A stretch of 64,000 nt of DNA from positions 186,001 through 250,000 of the forward strand of contig NZ_CP012407.1 in assembly GCF_001305595.1 (NCBI RefSeq), in the 5' to 3' direction. This DNA is from Azospirillum thiophilum (GTDB taxonomy: Bacteria > Pseudomonadota > Alphaproteobacteria > Azospirillales > Azospirillaceae). Below, piece by piece: positions 8,117 through 17,300 of the stretch (the first letter of the stretch is position 1; each line of letters opens with the position of its first letter). A program made the translations under genes and the position numbers. The notes under the pieces are model-generated. The model was not told the origin of the DNA. It ran no database searches and worked only from the letters and a program-made list of their open reading frames with translations.

Positions 8117-9118
8117 TCACACCACGCGCCGCGCCGCGCACCACATGTGCGATGATTGGCCGGACGCGGCCAGGAAGGATTGGAAGGGGCCGCCAAGTTC
8201 CTCCCACCGTTCAACCAGCACCCGGTGCAGGAAGGGCTGGGTGGACAGGTCGAGGACTCCGGACATTGCCTTTCCCCGCACGATGTCGGCGTCCAACTGG
8301 CCGGGGGTCGACAACTCCACCAGGGCCAGCCCCGCGTCTTCCACCATCCGCCGCATTCCAATGGGGGTGAACAGGGTCACATGCTCGGGATAGACGGAGT
8401 CCGACGCAGAGTCCAAGGTGGCGATCTCGAAACCATCGACGTTTGGCGTACTCAGCATGAGCAGCCCGCCCGGCTTCAAAAGCCGGGTCATGGCTCGGAC
8501 CGCGGCGGCAGGATCCGACAGATGCTCCACCACCTCGAAGGCGGCGACGACGTCCGCCACGCCGTCGAGGCCGCATACCGATTCTACCGGCGCTTCGAGT
8601 GTCTCGATCCCGAGGTCGCGACAGGTCTGTGCTTGGACCGCGGATGGTTCGATCGCGATCACCCGGGAAAAACGCCCGGTACGGCCCGCTTCCTCGCAGA
8701 GGATTCCGTGGGCGGCGCCGACCTCCACCAAGCAACCGCCCGCGAGGCCATGACGGACGCACAGGTCCAGCAGCCGGTCCATCCGTGGCCGGAAGATGCG
8801 CGTTCGCCGCACATCCCGGGTGGCTGGAAAAATGACGTCGTTCCAGACCCGGTACAGTTCGGACCGCGCATAGAATTCGGCGAGAGTTTCGGGCGAGGGC
8901 CGCGGATTCATGAACGCGGTCGCGCAGACGCCGCAACGGTCCCAGCGGAATCCCAGTTTCTCGTAGGCGGCGCGGTCGGCCCGGCCTTGGCAGGCCGGGC
9001 AGTTGGCGGCAGCGAAAGTGGCGTGGCGCGACCGCAGCCATGCCACATCCCGCGCGCGCGCCTCCATACGCAGATCGTCGAACTGCTGCGGGCGGATATC
9101 GGCTTCGCGCATGTTCAT
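8117..9118 (-). CDS. Class I SAM methyltransferase with N-terminal Cys cluster
   Basis: A 333-residue protein. An N-terminal segment with CPAC (about residue 40) and CGVC (about 62) resembles the zinc-ribbon head seen in many sugar-cluster methyltransferases. The SAM-binding domain starts at CLVEVGAAHGILCEEA (motif I) and is followed by IAIEPS, the DVVAAFEVVEHLSDP segment and LKPGGLLMLSTPNVDG. These match Methyltransf_11/23-type enzymes. In this operon it probably methylates a glycan or a nucleotide-sugar intermediate. Start and stop lie within 15 bases of both neighbours, with a 4-base overlap upstream. Confidence 0.85.
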   Translation of the reverse strand: MNMREADIRPQQFDDLRMEARARDVAWLRSRHATFAAANCPACQGRADRAAYEKLGFRWDRCGVCATAFMNPRPSPETLAEFYARSELYRVWNDVIFPATRDVRRTRIFRPRMDRLLDLCVRHGLAGGCLVEVGAAHGILCEEAGRTGRFSRVIAIEPSAVQAQTCRDLGIETLEAPVESVCGLDGVADVVAAFEVVEHLSDPAAAVRAMTRLLKPGGLLMLSTPNVDGFEIATLDSASDSVYPEHVTLFTPIGMRRMVEDAGLALVELSTPGQLDADIVRGKAMSGVLDLSTQPFLHRVLVERWEELGGPFQSFLAASGQSSHMWCAARRVV

Positions 9119-10236
9119 GGGCGTTCGGACCGGCGATGGATGAACCAGCGATAGTCGCCGTCCGGGCCGTGGAACGGATCGAAGCCGGTGGCGACCAGGG
9201 GCAGCGCACGCGGATCCAGACGAAAGGTGGATGCCGGAATGCGTTCATGGCCATGCTGAACGACGCCGGGCCTATCCATGTTGTGATGGACGAACCAGCC
9301 GGCGGTGATGGCCTCGATGCGCTCGAGATAGGCGGCCAGCGGTTCCCGCCCCACCTCCGACAGGCTGAACATATTGACCGCCGCATCGACCGATAACGGC
9401 GCCAAGTCGCGTATGGCGTAGTTTGGCATGATGTATGTGAGACCGGGGCGCAACATGTCGCGCCGGGTGGGCGTCGGTCCCTCGCCGTACAGGACCACCC
9501 GGTCGCCGCCGCGGCTGCCCAGATGGAAGAACGCCGCGATGACCGCCGTTTCCGGCAGGTCGTAGTCCAGCCACACACCATGGGGCTGATCGCGCAGGAA
9601 GAACTCCGCCAGCCCACCATAGCCGCCGCCGATTTCGGCGACGACCGGGGTGGAGAGTGACCCGACCATTCCAGCGAGTTCGCGGGCCATCAGATGGTAG
9701 CGCGAGGCCTTAGGCGCCACCACTGTGCCCTCGATCATGCAGCCCCAGGGATTGCCCACCGGCGGGGTAGCCAGGGCGGCTGTCGGGGCATTGGTCAGGG
9801 CGCGCCAGATCAGCCAATTGCGGACCACGTTGTGCAGGAAGCGGCGCGCGGCCTCGTCGTCGCCGGCGGCCAGGGCCGCGTGGGTGGCGTATTCCTTGAC
9901 TATGGGCGCCAGTTCATTGCGCCAGAACCCGCTGAGGATGTCGGCGGCAGGCTCGATCCGGTCCTCGGACAAGGCGTCGTACAGGTCTGTCCGACTTCTG
10001 AGCGCGATCGCCCACTCGCCGGCCGGCAACCAAGCCAATGGAAGACCGGCTTGGTCGCGCTTCATGGCGCGGTAGCTTTCGGCCACACGCTCGACCATCG
10101 CCAAAACCGCGGGGCCGGCTGGCTGAGAACCGCAGGGCGCAAGCCCTGTGGATAATGCCCCAGGGGTGGCGAAGGGAGCCGGGTCGAAGCGTGCCCCGTG
10201 CCCGCCACCCGGAAGAAGGGGACCGTAGGGGTTCAT
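9115..10236 (-). CDS. Putative sugar O-methyltransferase
   Basis: A 373-residue protein similar in layout to the putative sugar O-methyltransferases found in O-antigen and capsule clusters. It has a variable N-terminal part (residues 1-190), then VVAEIGGGYGGLAEFF (SAM motif I), VWLDYDLPET, a LTYIMPNYAI strand and VNMFSLSEV. The last 60 residues (GWFVHHNMDR onward) are also characteristic. The start at 10236 overlaps the neuB-like stop as ATGA; a longer open frame upstream runs across neuB and is rejected. Substrate unknown; the context suggests the nonulosonic-acid-like sugar or the chain carrying it. Confidence 0.75.
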   Translation of the reverse strand: MNPYGPLLPGGGHGARFDPAPFATPGALSTGLAPCGSQPAGPAVLAMVERVAESYRAMKRDQAGLPLAWLPAGEWAIALRSRTDLYDALSEDRIEPAADILSGFWRNELAPIVKEYATHAALAAGDDEAARRFLHNVVRNWLIWRALTNAPTAALATPPVGNPWGCMIEGTVVAPKASRYHLMARELAGMVGSLSTPVVAEIGGGYGGLAEFFLRDQPHGVWLDYDLPETAVIAAFFHLGSRGGDRVVLYGEGPTPTRRDMLRPGLTYIMPNYAIRDLAPLSVDAAVNMFSLSEVGREPLAAYLERIEAITAGWFVHHNMDRPGVVQHGHERIPASTFRLDPRALPLVATGFDPFHGPDGDYRWFIHRRSERP

Positions 10237-11228
10237 TCCAGATCCTCGAACCGGACGGCGGTCGACTCCATCACGGGCCGCGCCAGCCGCCGCCCCAAGA
10301 CATGCGGAAGGTCCGATGGGGCCAGGGGACCGGCCGGCCGGACCACCAGGATGTCCTCCGCGCTCAGGACATGACCGACAGGCAGGTCGCGAGCAGCCCA
10401 CAAGGACCGGCGCGCCCGCGTCCGTACTGCGTTCTCCTGCGGCCCCACCTTTGGGTGCCGGGGGGCGAGCGCCGCCTCGGCCGCGCGGATGTCGCCGATG
10501 TAGGCCGCCAACATCGCCGGTTCCATGGCGTAGGCGTGATCGAACCCCTTGGCCGCACGGTCCAGGGTCATGTGCTTTTCGATCCAGGTTGCTCCCAACG
10601 CCACCGCAGCGACCGCGGCCACCGAACTTTCCGTGTGATCGGAGAAACCGACCGGCACGTCGAACGCCCCTTTCAGCACGCCGACGAAACCGACGTTGGC
10701 GATCTCCGCCGGGCAGGGATACGCCGACACGCAGTGCATCAGAACCAAGTCTCCCCCGGCCCGAGTGACGACCTCGACCGCCGCCTCGATCTCTCCCAGC
10801 GCAGACATCCCCGTGGACAGCAGGATTGTCCGGCCACCGGCACACGCGGCTTCGATCAGTGCATGATTGTTGGTGTCGGTGGACGCGATCTTGATGTAGG
10901 GCGGGTTCAGCGTCTCCAGGAAGCGCAGATACGCCACGTCGAACACGGAGGCGGAGAACGGAATGCCTTGCTCGGCTGCGTACGCGGCGACCCTGTGCCA
11001 TTCGTCCCTGGAAAGGCGCTGTGCCTCCCGAGCCGCCACCACCGGGTTGTCCACCAGGGCGCCGTCTTGGCGCAGACGGGTTAGATAGAGGCCGGCAGGA
11101 TCGATGAACTGGAATTTCACCGAGTCCGCGCCGGCGCCCTGCGCCGCCGCGATCAACCGCAAGGCCGTGTCAACGTCGCCTTCGTGGGTGGTGCCCGCCT
11201 CGGCAACAATGTGAACGGCAGAGGTCAT
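10233..11228 (-). CDS. neuB: N-acetylneuraminate synthase family (NeuB/PseI/LegI-like)
   Basis: A 331-residue enzyme of the sialic acid synthase family, which condenses phosphoenolpyruvate with a 6-deoxy or N-acetyl hexosamine to make a nine-carbon nonulosonic acid. Family motifs are in place: VAEAGTTHEGD, KIASTDTNNHALI, LSTGMSALGEI, HCVSAYPCP, VGFSDHTE and WIEKHMTLDR. A C-terminal antifreeze-like (SAF) domain begins near LWAARDLPVG. The ATG at 11228 has a good ribosome site (AAGGA, 7-base gap); a GTG at 11255 is less likely. It overlaps the sugar O-methyltransferase gene. Which sugar acid is made cannot be decided from motifs alone. Confidence 0.9.
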   Translation of the reverse strand: MTSAVHIVAEAGTTHEGDVDTALRLIAAAQGAGADSVKFQFIDPAGLYLTRLRQDGALVDNPVVAAREAQRLSRDEWHRVAAYAAEQGIPFSASVFDVAYLRFLETLNPPYIKIASTDTNNHALIEAACAGGRTILLSTGMSALGEIEAAVEVVTRAGGDLVLMHCVSAYPCPAEIANVGFVGVLKGAFDVPVGFSDHTESSVAAVAAVALGATWIEKHMTLDRAAKGFDHAYAMEPAMLAAYIGDIRAAEAALAPRHPKVGPQENAVRTRARRSLWAARDLPVGHVLSAEDILVVRPAGPLAPSDLPHVLGRRLARPVMESTAVRFEDLE

Positions 11229-11363
11229 GCCCGTATCCTTGGAATCGCCAGTCACCGTAGCCTCACTATAGCGGAGCGGATTCGTTCCTGTCCTGGGAGA
11301 GTTCCCCGAAACGCCAGTCTCCGGCCTTCGGGCCGTGGGCTGACGTCCTGCGCCGCCATGTGC

Positions 11364-12479
11364 TCAGGACCGAGGGGCGTGGAACGGAACACTTCCTTCT
11401 CCATGGTCCCGGTAGGTATGCACGGCCGCGGCAAAATCGGCGAAGCCGGCGCGCATCGAACCGCGCAAGGCGGCCCACCGGGGCTGCGCCGCCGCGCGGA
11501 TGGCAGGCAACGCACTCAAACGGTCCAGTCGGTCGGCGACGGCGGCGGCAACATGGGGTGTCTTCACCATGTCGATGTTCCAGTCGCCGTAGCCCGCCGT
11601 CTCCATCAAGCTGAGCGCGCGCTCATCGTAGGAGATCTTCACGCACGGTGTGCCGAAGGCAAAGCAGGGCAGCGCGGAATGCAGCCGGTAGGTGACGTTA
11701 AGTCGGGCCGACCGAAGCAAGGTCAGGAAAGTGGCGGCGTCGTCTGCATAGATGAACTCAAGGCCGTTGAACGACGCAGCGAACTCGATGTCCCGGTAGT
11801 CATGGCAGAGCAGCCGGGGTTGACCCCAGCCCCGCGCCACGAGCAGATCGACGATCGCGCAGATGTCTTCCCGTACGCGGGAGCGGGCGTCCAAGGGGAT
11901 GCTCATCAGCGCGGGATTGCGGATGGACAGCAGAACCTGGCCGCGGCTAGGTTCGGGGATATCCGGCAGGCGATCGGCCAGCTCGTCCAGGAACAGGGTC
12001 GGGCAGCCCCCCAGCGCCGCCTTGGTGATGCCCAGCCCCTTCAGGTAATCGTGGGTGGCGCCGCACCGGGCGAAACTGACCAGAGCCTTTTCGTTGAGCG
12101 CGCGGACCCGGTCGTCCGGCATGGCGTTGGTCCGGCGCACCAGCCGGTCGAGGCGTCCATAGATGCGCCCCATAGACAGGCTGAACAGCATCAGCGGCGC
12201 GTCCAGGGCCGCCAGTGCGTTCTGATCGAACTGCAACTCGCCATTCTCGTAGAGGTTTCCGCCACCCACGATGACGCCGTGCCCGTACTGGTTGATCTCG
12301 TAGATGGTCGCCGCGTCGAGCCCGGCCTTGGCGTGCGCCTCATACTTGGCGGTCGCCGGCAGTGAGATCAGGTTTACCATGTCGCCGAACGCCTCTTTCA
12401 CGAAGGCGCGCAGGCCAAGGGCAATGATGTCATTGCCAACGTTCAGGGCGCGGGGGCGGATGTTGAATAGGGTGATCAT
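11364..12479 (-). CDS. Polysaccharide pyruvyl transferase family protein
   Basis: A 371-residue protein with the layout of polysaccharide pyruvyl transferases. The N terminus is MITLFNIRPRALNVGNDII, then VIVGGGNLYENG, a GGCPTLFLDE strand and the C-terminal NVTYRLHSALPCFAFGTPCV segment, where an RLHS/A motif followed by G-P is typical. Members usually add ketal-linked pyruvate from PEP to a sugar, but the fold is GT-B-like and some members act otherwise. The ATG at 12479 overlaps the upstream gene as ATGA. About 135 bases separate it from neuB, the widest gap in this stretch of the cluster. Confidence 0.78.
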   Translation of the reverse strand: MITLFNIRPRALNVGNDIIALGLRAFVKEAFGDMVNLISLPATAKYEAHAKAGLDAATIYEINQYGHGVIVGGGNLYENGELQFDQNALAALDAPLMLFSLSMGRIYGRLDRLVRRTNAMPDDRVRALNEKALVSFARCGATHDYLKGLGITKAALGGCPTLFLDELADRLPDIPEPSRGQVLLSIRNPALMSIPLDARSRVREDICAIVDLLVARGWGQPRLLCHDYRDIEFAASFNGLEFIYADDAATFLTLLRSARLNVTYRLHSALPCFAFGTPCVKISYDERALSLMETAGYGDWNIDMVKTPHVAAAVADRLDRLSALPAIRAAAQPRWAALRGSMRAGFADFAAAVHTYRDHGEGSVPFHAPRS

Positions 12480-13279
12480 TGAACCTTGCCGTCGGGCTGT
12501 GCGGGCGTTCGAAGTGTCTGAGGCAGCGCGGGCGACGGCGCCGCTCCGGGCAAACCGCTGACTGGCCAATCGTCGGGAAGCAGGCGGAACAGACCGCTCG
12601 CGACCGCCTGCCTATAAGTGACCCGATCCCATGGAACGGAGCAACTGAGGGCGAAGCAGCGCAGGGCATCCAGGTCCGCCGGTTCGTCCACCGTCAGGCG
12701 TACCCGCCAGTCGTCGCGCCCGAGGTTCTGGTCCGCGCCGTCCAGAGCATGCAGGTCGGTCGCGTCCAGATGCGCGTAGAGACAGGTCGTGACGTGTTCG
12801 CGGTCGGTCGGATTCAGGCTGCGCGCCAGGCAGACGCGAAGGGCCGTCGGCCGAAACAACTCGACGCTTACGCCGTAGGGATGGCGGCGCGGCCGCAGGT
12901 TGGTGACGCAGGCGGCGCGGCCCTGGCGAAAGATCCCCATCGCCCGGTGGATCAGGCCGGCGTCCAGAAACGGAGAATCGCCGTTGACCCGGAGGACACC
13001 GTCCAACCTCTGGGCATCGGCCGCGGCCAGGAGGCGGCCGGCGACATCCTCCACCGCGCCACGAAACACCGTCAAGCCCAATGCTGCCGCCTCCGCCGCC
13101 AACGGATCGTCTACTGCCCGGTTCGTCGTGGCGAGGACCGGCGGCGCATCGAACAGCGGGCGGGGCAGCCGGCAAGCCACATGCCATAGCAAGGATCGAT
13201 TCCCGATGCGGGCGAGTGCCTTGCCCGGCAGCCGCCGGGAGTCCATCCGTGCCAGGATGATGGCTCCTACGCGGTCCAT
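12476..13279 (-). CDS. Cytidylyltransferase, SpsF/NeuA-like
   Basis: A 267-residue nucleotidyltransferase. It opens VGAIILARMDSRRLPGKAL, the CTP-binding signature of the SpsF/NeuA/KdsB group, and carries VLRVNGDSPFLDAG with the metal-binding aspartate. Known members activate a sugar acid as its CMP derivative, so this is the likely CMP-activating enzyme for the NeuB product. It overlaps the PseG-like gene by 13 bases and the next gene by 4, indicating translational coupling. The last 35 residues are Pro/Ala-rich and probably disordered. Confidence 0.85.
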   Translation of the reverse strand: MDRVGAIILARMDSRRLPGKALARIGNRSLLWHVACRLPRPLFDAPPVLATTNRAVDDPLAAEAAALGLTVFRGAVEDVAGRLLAAADAQRLDGVLRVNGDSPFLDAGLIHRAMGIFRQGRAACVTNLRPRRHPYGVSVELFRPTALRVCLARSLNPTDREHVTTCLYAHLDATDLHALDGADQNLGRDDWRVRLTVDEPADLDALRCFALSCSVPWDRVTYRQAVASGLFRLLPDDWPVSGLPGAAPSPALPQTLRTPAQPDGKVQ

Positions 13280-14292
13280 GCGCTCTCCGTCACGGCCGCA
13301 TGGGCATGCTCCAGGATAACGTCGAGGACCCGTTCGACCCCACGCCCATCAAGCAGCCCTTGTTGCCGGGTCCGCATGCGCAGCAATTGCTGGCGATCGT
13401 CGAACAGGTCTTCAACGATCTTCTTCAAGCCAAGATGGCTGTCATTGTCGAACCGGCCACCCTCCAGGCACAGATGATCATAGTCGGTCACCACCTCGCG
13501 GGAGGGATCGTTCAGCCGGTGCATGGAGATGACGGGAAGCCCGGCATAGATCGCTTCCAAGGTGGACAGCCCGCTGGACAGGATGGCCAGGGCGCAGTTG
13601 GACGCGACGCTCCACATCGAGCGGTTGGTGCGGGCAATGATGATCTCATGGCGGTGGTTGTCGCGCACCGCGCCCGCAAGCTCGTCCTGCGAATGCAGAT
13701 AACCGTTGCCTAACATGACCCAGAGCAGAAGCGGCCGCTCGATATCCCGCAGCACCTCCAGCACCGCGCGGGAGTGGTTGTCGGCGTCGGCTCCGCCAAA
13801 CGACATCATCACCGACAGCACCGGGGCCGCCACCGCCTCGCCGAAGCGATCTGGATCGATCGGCCGGCACCGGGCGTTCAGGATGGCGTAGCGCAGGCCG
13901 GAATAGACCCGCGGTCCCGACAGACCGGTCGGCGGGTGGCCACGGGTGAAGAAGAGGTCGGTTTGCGCGGCGTGCCGAAACACAGGAGAGATGGAGGCGA
14001 GCAACCGGCAACAGCGGCGAACCCGTTCGAACGAGCGGTCCTCCAGTTCCACCAGATCGGTCACCACCACATCCGGGGCGAAGGCGACCAGCCGGTTGAT
14101 GGCGTCTTCCTCCCGCGCCTCAAACGCCGGCGGGTGGCTCAAGCCGTGAAAGACGGAGGCGAAGAGGCTGTCGGCGATCGCGAAAACCCGAACGAAGGCC
14201 GTCCTCTCCGCCGTCTGGGCAAAGCTGAAACTGCGGTACAGGTGCCCCAGCCCTTCGCCAACGGAGCCACGGCACAGAACGGCAATACGCAT
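13267..14292 (-). CDS. PseG-like UDP-sugar hydrolase / GT-B protein
   Basis: A 341-residue GT-B-fold protein. The N terminus MRIAVLCRGSVGEGLGHLYR matches the first Rossmann strand and GxGHxxR motif of PseG and related proteins. SVMMSFGGADADNHSRAV and the acceptor-side CALAILSSGLSTLEAIYAGLPV, broken here by family gaps, are also as in PseG, which removes UDP from the sugar before the NeuB step. The position upstream of the cytidylyltransferase and neuB agrees. It could instead be a glycosyltransferase, since PseG and MurG share the fold. The ATG at 14292 begins the conserved strand; an in-frame ATG at 14310 is possible. Confidence 0.72.
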   Translation of the reverse strand: MRIAVLCRGSVGEGLGHLYRSFSFAQTAERTAFVRVFAIADSLFASVFHGLSHPPAFEAREEDAINRLVAFAPDVVVTDLVELEDRSFERVRRCCRLLASISPVFRHAAQTDLFFTRGHPPTGLSGPRVYSGLRYAILNARCRPIDPDRFGEAVAAPVLSVMMSFGGADADNHSRAVLEVLRDIERPLLLWVMLGNGYLHSQDELAGAVRDNHRHEIIIARTNRSMWSVASNCALAILSSGLSTLEAIYAGLPVISMHRLNDPSREVVTDYDHLCLEGGRFDNDSHLGLKKIVEDLFDDRQQLLRMRTRQQGLLDGRGVERVLDVILEHAHAAVTESAWTA

Positions 14293-14432
14293 CGATGACG
14301 TTTCTTGCATGTATTCCGCGGGATGGAAGCGATCGACCGGGCGAGCCGGGGACGACGCTGCCGATGCGCTCCGATCAATACGACGCTATTGCTAACAAAA
14401 TCATAATTCGTCCGGTGGCCGGCCTCTGGCGC

Positions 14433-15653
14433 TCAGCGCGTGATCTTGCGCTCCACAGCCATCAACTGGTCCGCCACCCATGGCCGGCAACGGATGTAGA
14501 AGCGCGTAACCTGGGGTGACATAGACACCGCCGCGCGCATGGCCTCCTCGGCCTCCGAAAGGCGCCCGGTCTCCAGGTACACATGGCACCGATTCACGTG
14601 GATCCAGATGCGGTGCCAGGAAATGACGTCGCTGTCGGAGATCTGGCTCAAAACCCGTACCGCCTCTTCCTTCCGTCCGGCCCGCAGATGCAGAATGGCC
14701 ATGTTGGAGCGATCCCGCTCGGTCGTGACGGGAATGGCCGCTGCGGCGTCAAGGCGGTTCATGGCAATCAGGCACCATTGGAGGATCGCGGTCACCCAGG
14801 ACTGATTGCCGCTCTCCGCGGTTGCCTTGCGCAGGGTTGCCTCCGCGTCCTCCAACCGCCCTGTCGCCAGCAAGGAGAGACCGAGCAGGACCTTGGGCGG
14901 CATTTGTGGCAGGAGGCGCAGGGATTCGCGCGAGGCGGCTATTGCGTCTTCCAGGCGGTCCTGCATTTGCGCCGCGATGGCGGCGAAATGCCACGCCATG
15001 GCATGGCCGGGATTTTGCTTCAGATAGAAGTCAAGCGCCGCCGCCGCCTCGTCGATGCGCATATCCTCGACGAGCTTCCGGGCAAGCGTCAGGCTGTGCC
15101 TGACCAAGTCGGGGGCGAGAGCGATCGCCTGGGTGGTGTAGCGCTTCGCCTCCTCCAACCGGCCATGCGTGGCATGCAGTTCTCCGATCCGCTGCAACAG
15201 CGCCGCCGCCGGCAGCGGCACCGCGCCTGGCCGCCCCAAATAGGACTTCAACTGGGCTTCGCAGGCCGCGATATCCGACAGGTCGAGGTAGATCCGGGCC
15301 AGTTCCAACTCGGCCTCAGCCAGATAGGCAGGATTGATGGCCACGGCCTGCGCAGCTATGGCCTGCGCCTCGGCCGATCGTCCCTGATGCTCGAGCAAGC
15401 CTTGCAGTCTCATGAACGCGGCGGAACAGCCTGGATCATTGTGCAGTGCTGCGCGGTAATGGGCCTCGGCGGCCTGCGGCTCTCCCTGGGCTTCGATGGC
15501 CAGCCCCATGCACAGATGGTAGTTGCCGAAGGTCGTTTCGCGGATGCGCTGCCGCCACCTGTCGAGCGACCGATCATCGGGCAGGGCACCCTCAGCCCCT
15601 TGTGCGTCCGTCGTCGGTGCCCACTGCCCAGCTTGCATCGCTCCTACCTTCAT
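14433..15653 (-). CDS. Tetratricopeptide repeat protein
   Basis: A 406-residue soluble protein made almost entirely of TPR helices. Repeats are visible from about residue 43 (YHLCMGLAIEAQGEPQAAEA) through 380, with the usual A-x3-A-x8-P spacing, for example AIALAPDLVRHS and ESLRLLPQMPP. There is no signal peptide or catalytic domain. It is read in the same direction as the glycan cluster and sits 140 bases upstream of the PseG-like gene, so it may be its first gene. In such clusters TPR proteins act as scaffolds or flank glycosyltransferases. No specific function can be given. Confidence 0.8.
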   Translation of the reverse strand: MKVGAMQAGQWAPTTDAQGAEGALPDDRSLDRWRQRIRETTFGNYHLCMGLAIEAQGEPQAAEAHYRAALHNDPGCSAAFMRLQGLLEHQGRSAEAQAIAAQAVAINPAYLAEAELELARIYLDLSDIAACEAQLKSYLGRPGAVPLPAAALLQRIGELHATHGRLEEAKRYTTQAIALAPDLVRHSLTLARKLVEDMRIDEAAAALDFYLKQNPGHAMAWHFAAIAAQMQDRLEDAIAASRESLRLLPQMPPKVLLGLSLLATGRLEDAEATLRKATAESGNQSWVTAILQWCLIAMNRLDAAAAIPVTTERDRSNMAILHLRAGRKEEAVRVLSQISDSDVISWHRIWIHVNRCHVYLETGRLSEAEEAMRAAVSMSPQVTRFYIRCRPWVADQLMAVERKITR

Positions 15654-16103
15654 CGTCTTTCGTGCGACTGCCGTCGCCCGCGTTGCGGGATCGATCCTAG
15701 CTTAGGCATTTCAGCCCGCCAAGAGAGAGAACGGGCGGGCGGGCTCCGTTGACTGTGTACCGATGGGCAGCACGGGTGCTGTCAGGTTGGCGGTCGGCGA
15801 CCCGATAGATCAGGTTCCGGAGCCAGCATATTGGACGTATGGGAGGGATGCCCTAGGCAGAGGGCTGCTATCGAGGTGGCTCGATCTCGGACGCCGCGAT
15901 CCGTTCTCATCGCCTGACCGACCAGAGGAAGCTGAGGCCTCCTTTGCCTCTTCCACCTCCATGCAACACGCTGCCTCCCGGCACTGTCACGATCAACGCT
16001 TTCTTTCCACTTCGATGTCGAAGATGAATGGCGGGCTGGCTGTGGCGATGATGCATCACGGTCGGTGACACGACGGCGCGGACAATAAAGGCACAGCACG
16101 GGC
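15654..16103. other. Divergent intergenic region, about 450 bases
   Basis: This lies between the divergent TPR gene and the + strand gene at 16104 and should hold both promoters. Short open frames exist on both strands (for example 15782-16132 on -), but none has a recognisable domain. The sequence has the mixed look of decayed mobile DNA. I found no clear repeat, hairpin or promoter box. Confidence 0.4.
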
Positions 16104-17093
16104 ATGAGCATCACGGGATTCGACTTGGACACGGCGTTTCGCCAGATTGAAGCGCTTGCCGCCCAACCCCTGCCCGACGAGCCTTACTGGTATGGGCTGG
16201 GGTACCACATCCTCGACATGTGCGAGCTGCCGGCAACCTTCCCACTGCGCTTCCAGGTGCATCACGGCCCCATGATCGACCCGGAACCGTTTCGAATGTA
16301 CACGGAGTCGCGGCTGCCCATCCTTATCTGCCACGAAGCTTTCGCCAAAACCCTTCAAGGGCAGCCGGGGCGCAAGATCATGGTACTGGGGGCGCCTCAG
16401 GTCCGCTACCGCCGCTACCAGGGCATCGTTCAGGACGCCGATGCCTGCGGTACAATCGCCTTTCCCTGCCATTCCACCCACCACATTGACACGGAGTTCG
16501 ACCACAGCGCCTATGCCGAGCAACTCCGCACCCTGCCGGAGCGGTTTCAGCCGGTTTCGGTGTGCATCTACGCCCTGGATCTGCTGAAGGGGCGGCACAT
16601 GCCCTATCTGGAGGCAGGTCTGCCGATCCTCTCCGCCGGCCACATGGCCGACCCGGAATTCACCACCCGGTTGTACAACTTCCTGCGTCGAGCCCGTTTC
16701 ACCACCGGCAACGAGATCGGAACCCACTCCATCCTATCGCTGGAGATGGGCATCCCGTACTTCCATTCCGGCCCGCAACCGCTTTACCGACCGGGAGCCG
16801 GTGCGGCCGAGCACGCGGCCATTGCTGATAAGCTCGGCAAACCGCTGTTGAGTCCGACAGACTACAACCGGCCGAAGTCCGCCCGTCTCCGCGCCTTGAT
16901 TCCGACCGTAACCGACAACGTCGCGATCTCCCCCGACCTGGCGGCGCTGATCCAGGACATTCACGGCTGCGATGACGCGGCCAGCGTGGACGACGTGCGC
17001 CGCTTCATCCTGGATTCCTATGTGAGCTTCTACCCGGCCACCCAGACCGTTCTGCGCCATGCACGGAAAACGGGAGATTTCCTCGGAGTGTGA
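16104..17093 (+). CDS. Unknown protein of the glycan region, possibly GT-B-like
   Basis: A 329-residue soluble protein that I do not recognise. It has no signal peptide or membrane helix. The C-terminal half alternates short strands and helices (PVSVCIYALDLLKG, PILSAGHMADPEF, TTGNEIGTHSILSLEMGIPY). The last stretch resembles the donor-binding part of GT-B glycosyltransferases, where a serine and Glu precede a conserved GIP. Neighbours on both sides are glycan genes, and a hairpin follows 33 bases downstream. A glycosyltransferase or other polysaccharide function is a reasonable but unproven guess. Confidence 0.6.
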   Translation: MSITGFDLDTAFRQIEALAAQPLPDEPYWYGLGYHILDMCELPATFPLRFQVHHGPMIDPEPFRMYTESRLPILICHEAFAKTLQGQPGRKIMVLGAPQVRYRRYQGIVQDADACGTIAFPCHSTHHIDTEFDHSAYAEQLRTLPERFQPVSVCIYALDLLKGRHMPYLEAGLPILSAGHMADPEFTTRLYNFLRRARFTTGNEIGTHSILSLEMGIPYFHSGPQPLYRPGAGAAEHAAIADKLGKPLLSPTDYNRPKSARLRALIPTVTDNVAISPDLAALIQDIHGCDDAASVDDVRRFILDSYVSFYPATQTVLRHARKTGDFLGV

Positions 17094-17126
17094 TGACGGC
17101 CATCGCCGTCAAGGTCTTATACCAAT

Positions 17127-17163
17127 TCCAGAAAGTACCGACCTGTGGTCGGTACTTTCTGGA
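17127..17163. repeat. Perfect 17-base hairpin
   Basis: An inverted repeat with arms at 17127-17143 and 17147-17163 (TCCAGAAAGTACCGACC and its complement) around a 3-base TGT loop, 33 bases after the stop at 17093. No T run follows, so it is not a classical intrinsic terminator. It could stop transcription with Rho, protect the mRNA, or be the joined ends of a lost small mobile element. Confidence 0.6.
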
Positions 17164-17300
17164 CCCTCAATCGCCGGGCGGCCCGCGGACGCGGGCCTTG
17201 GCTTCGCGGGCATGAGCCCGTCCGCCAAAGACACCACTACCGGACGGGCACACGCCTCCCAGCTTGCCATTCAAACGGCACTGTGAGGTAATTCCCGCGG

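Noticed and set aside
9115..11001. A 628-codon - strand frame as one large gene
   Set aside because: Its first 255 codons are antisense-frame sequence inside neuB. The true start is the ATG at 10236, which overlaps the neuB stop.
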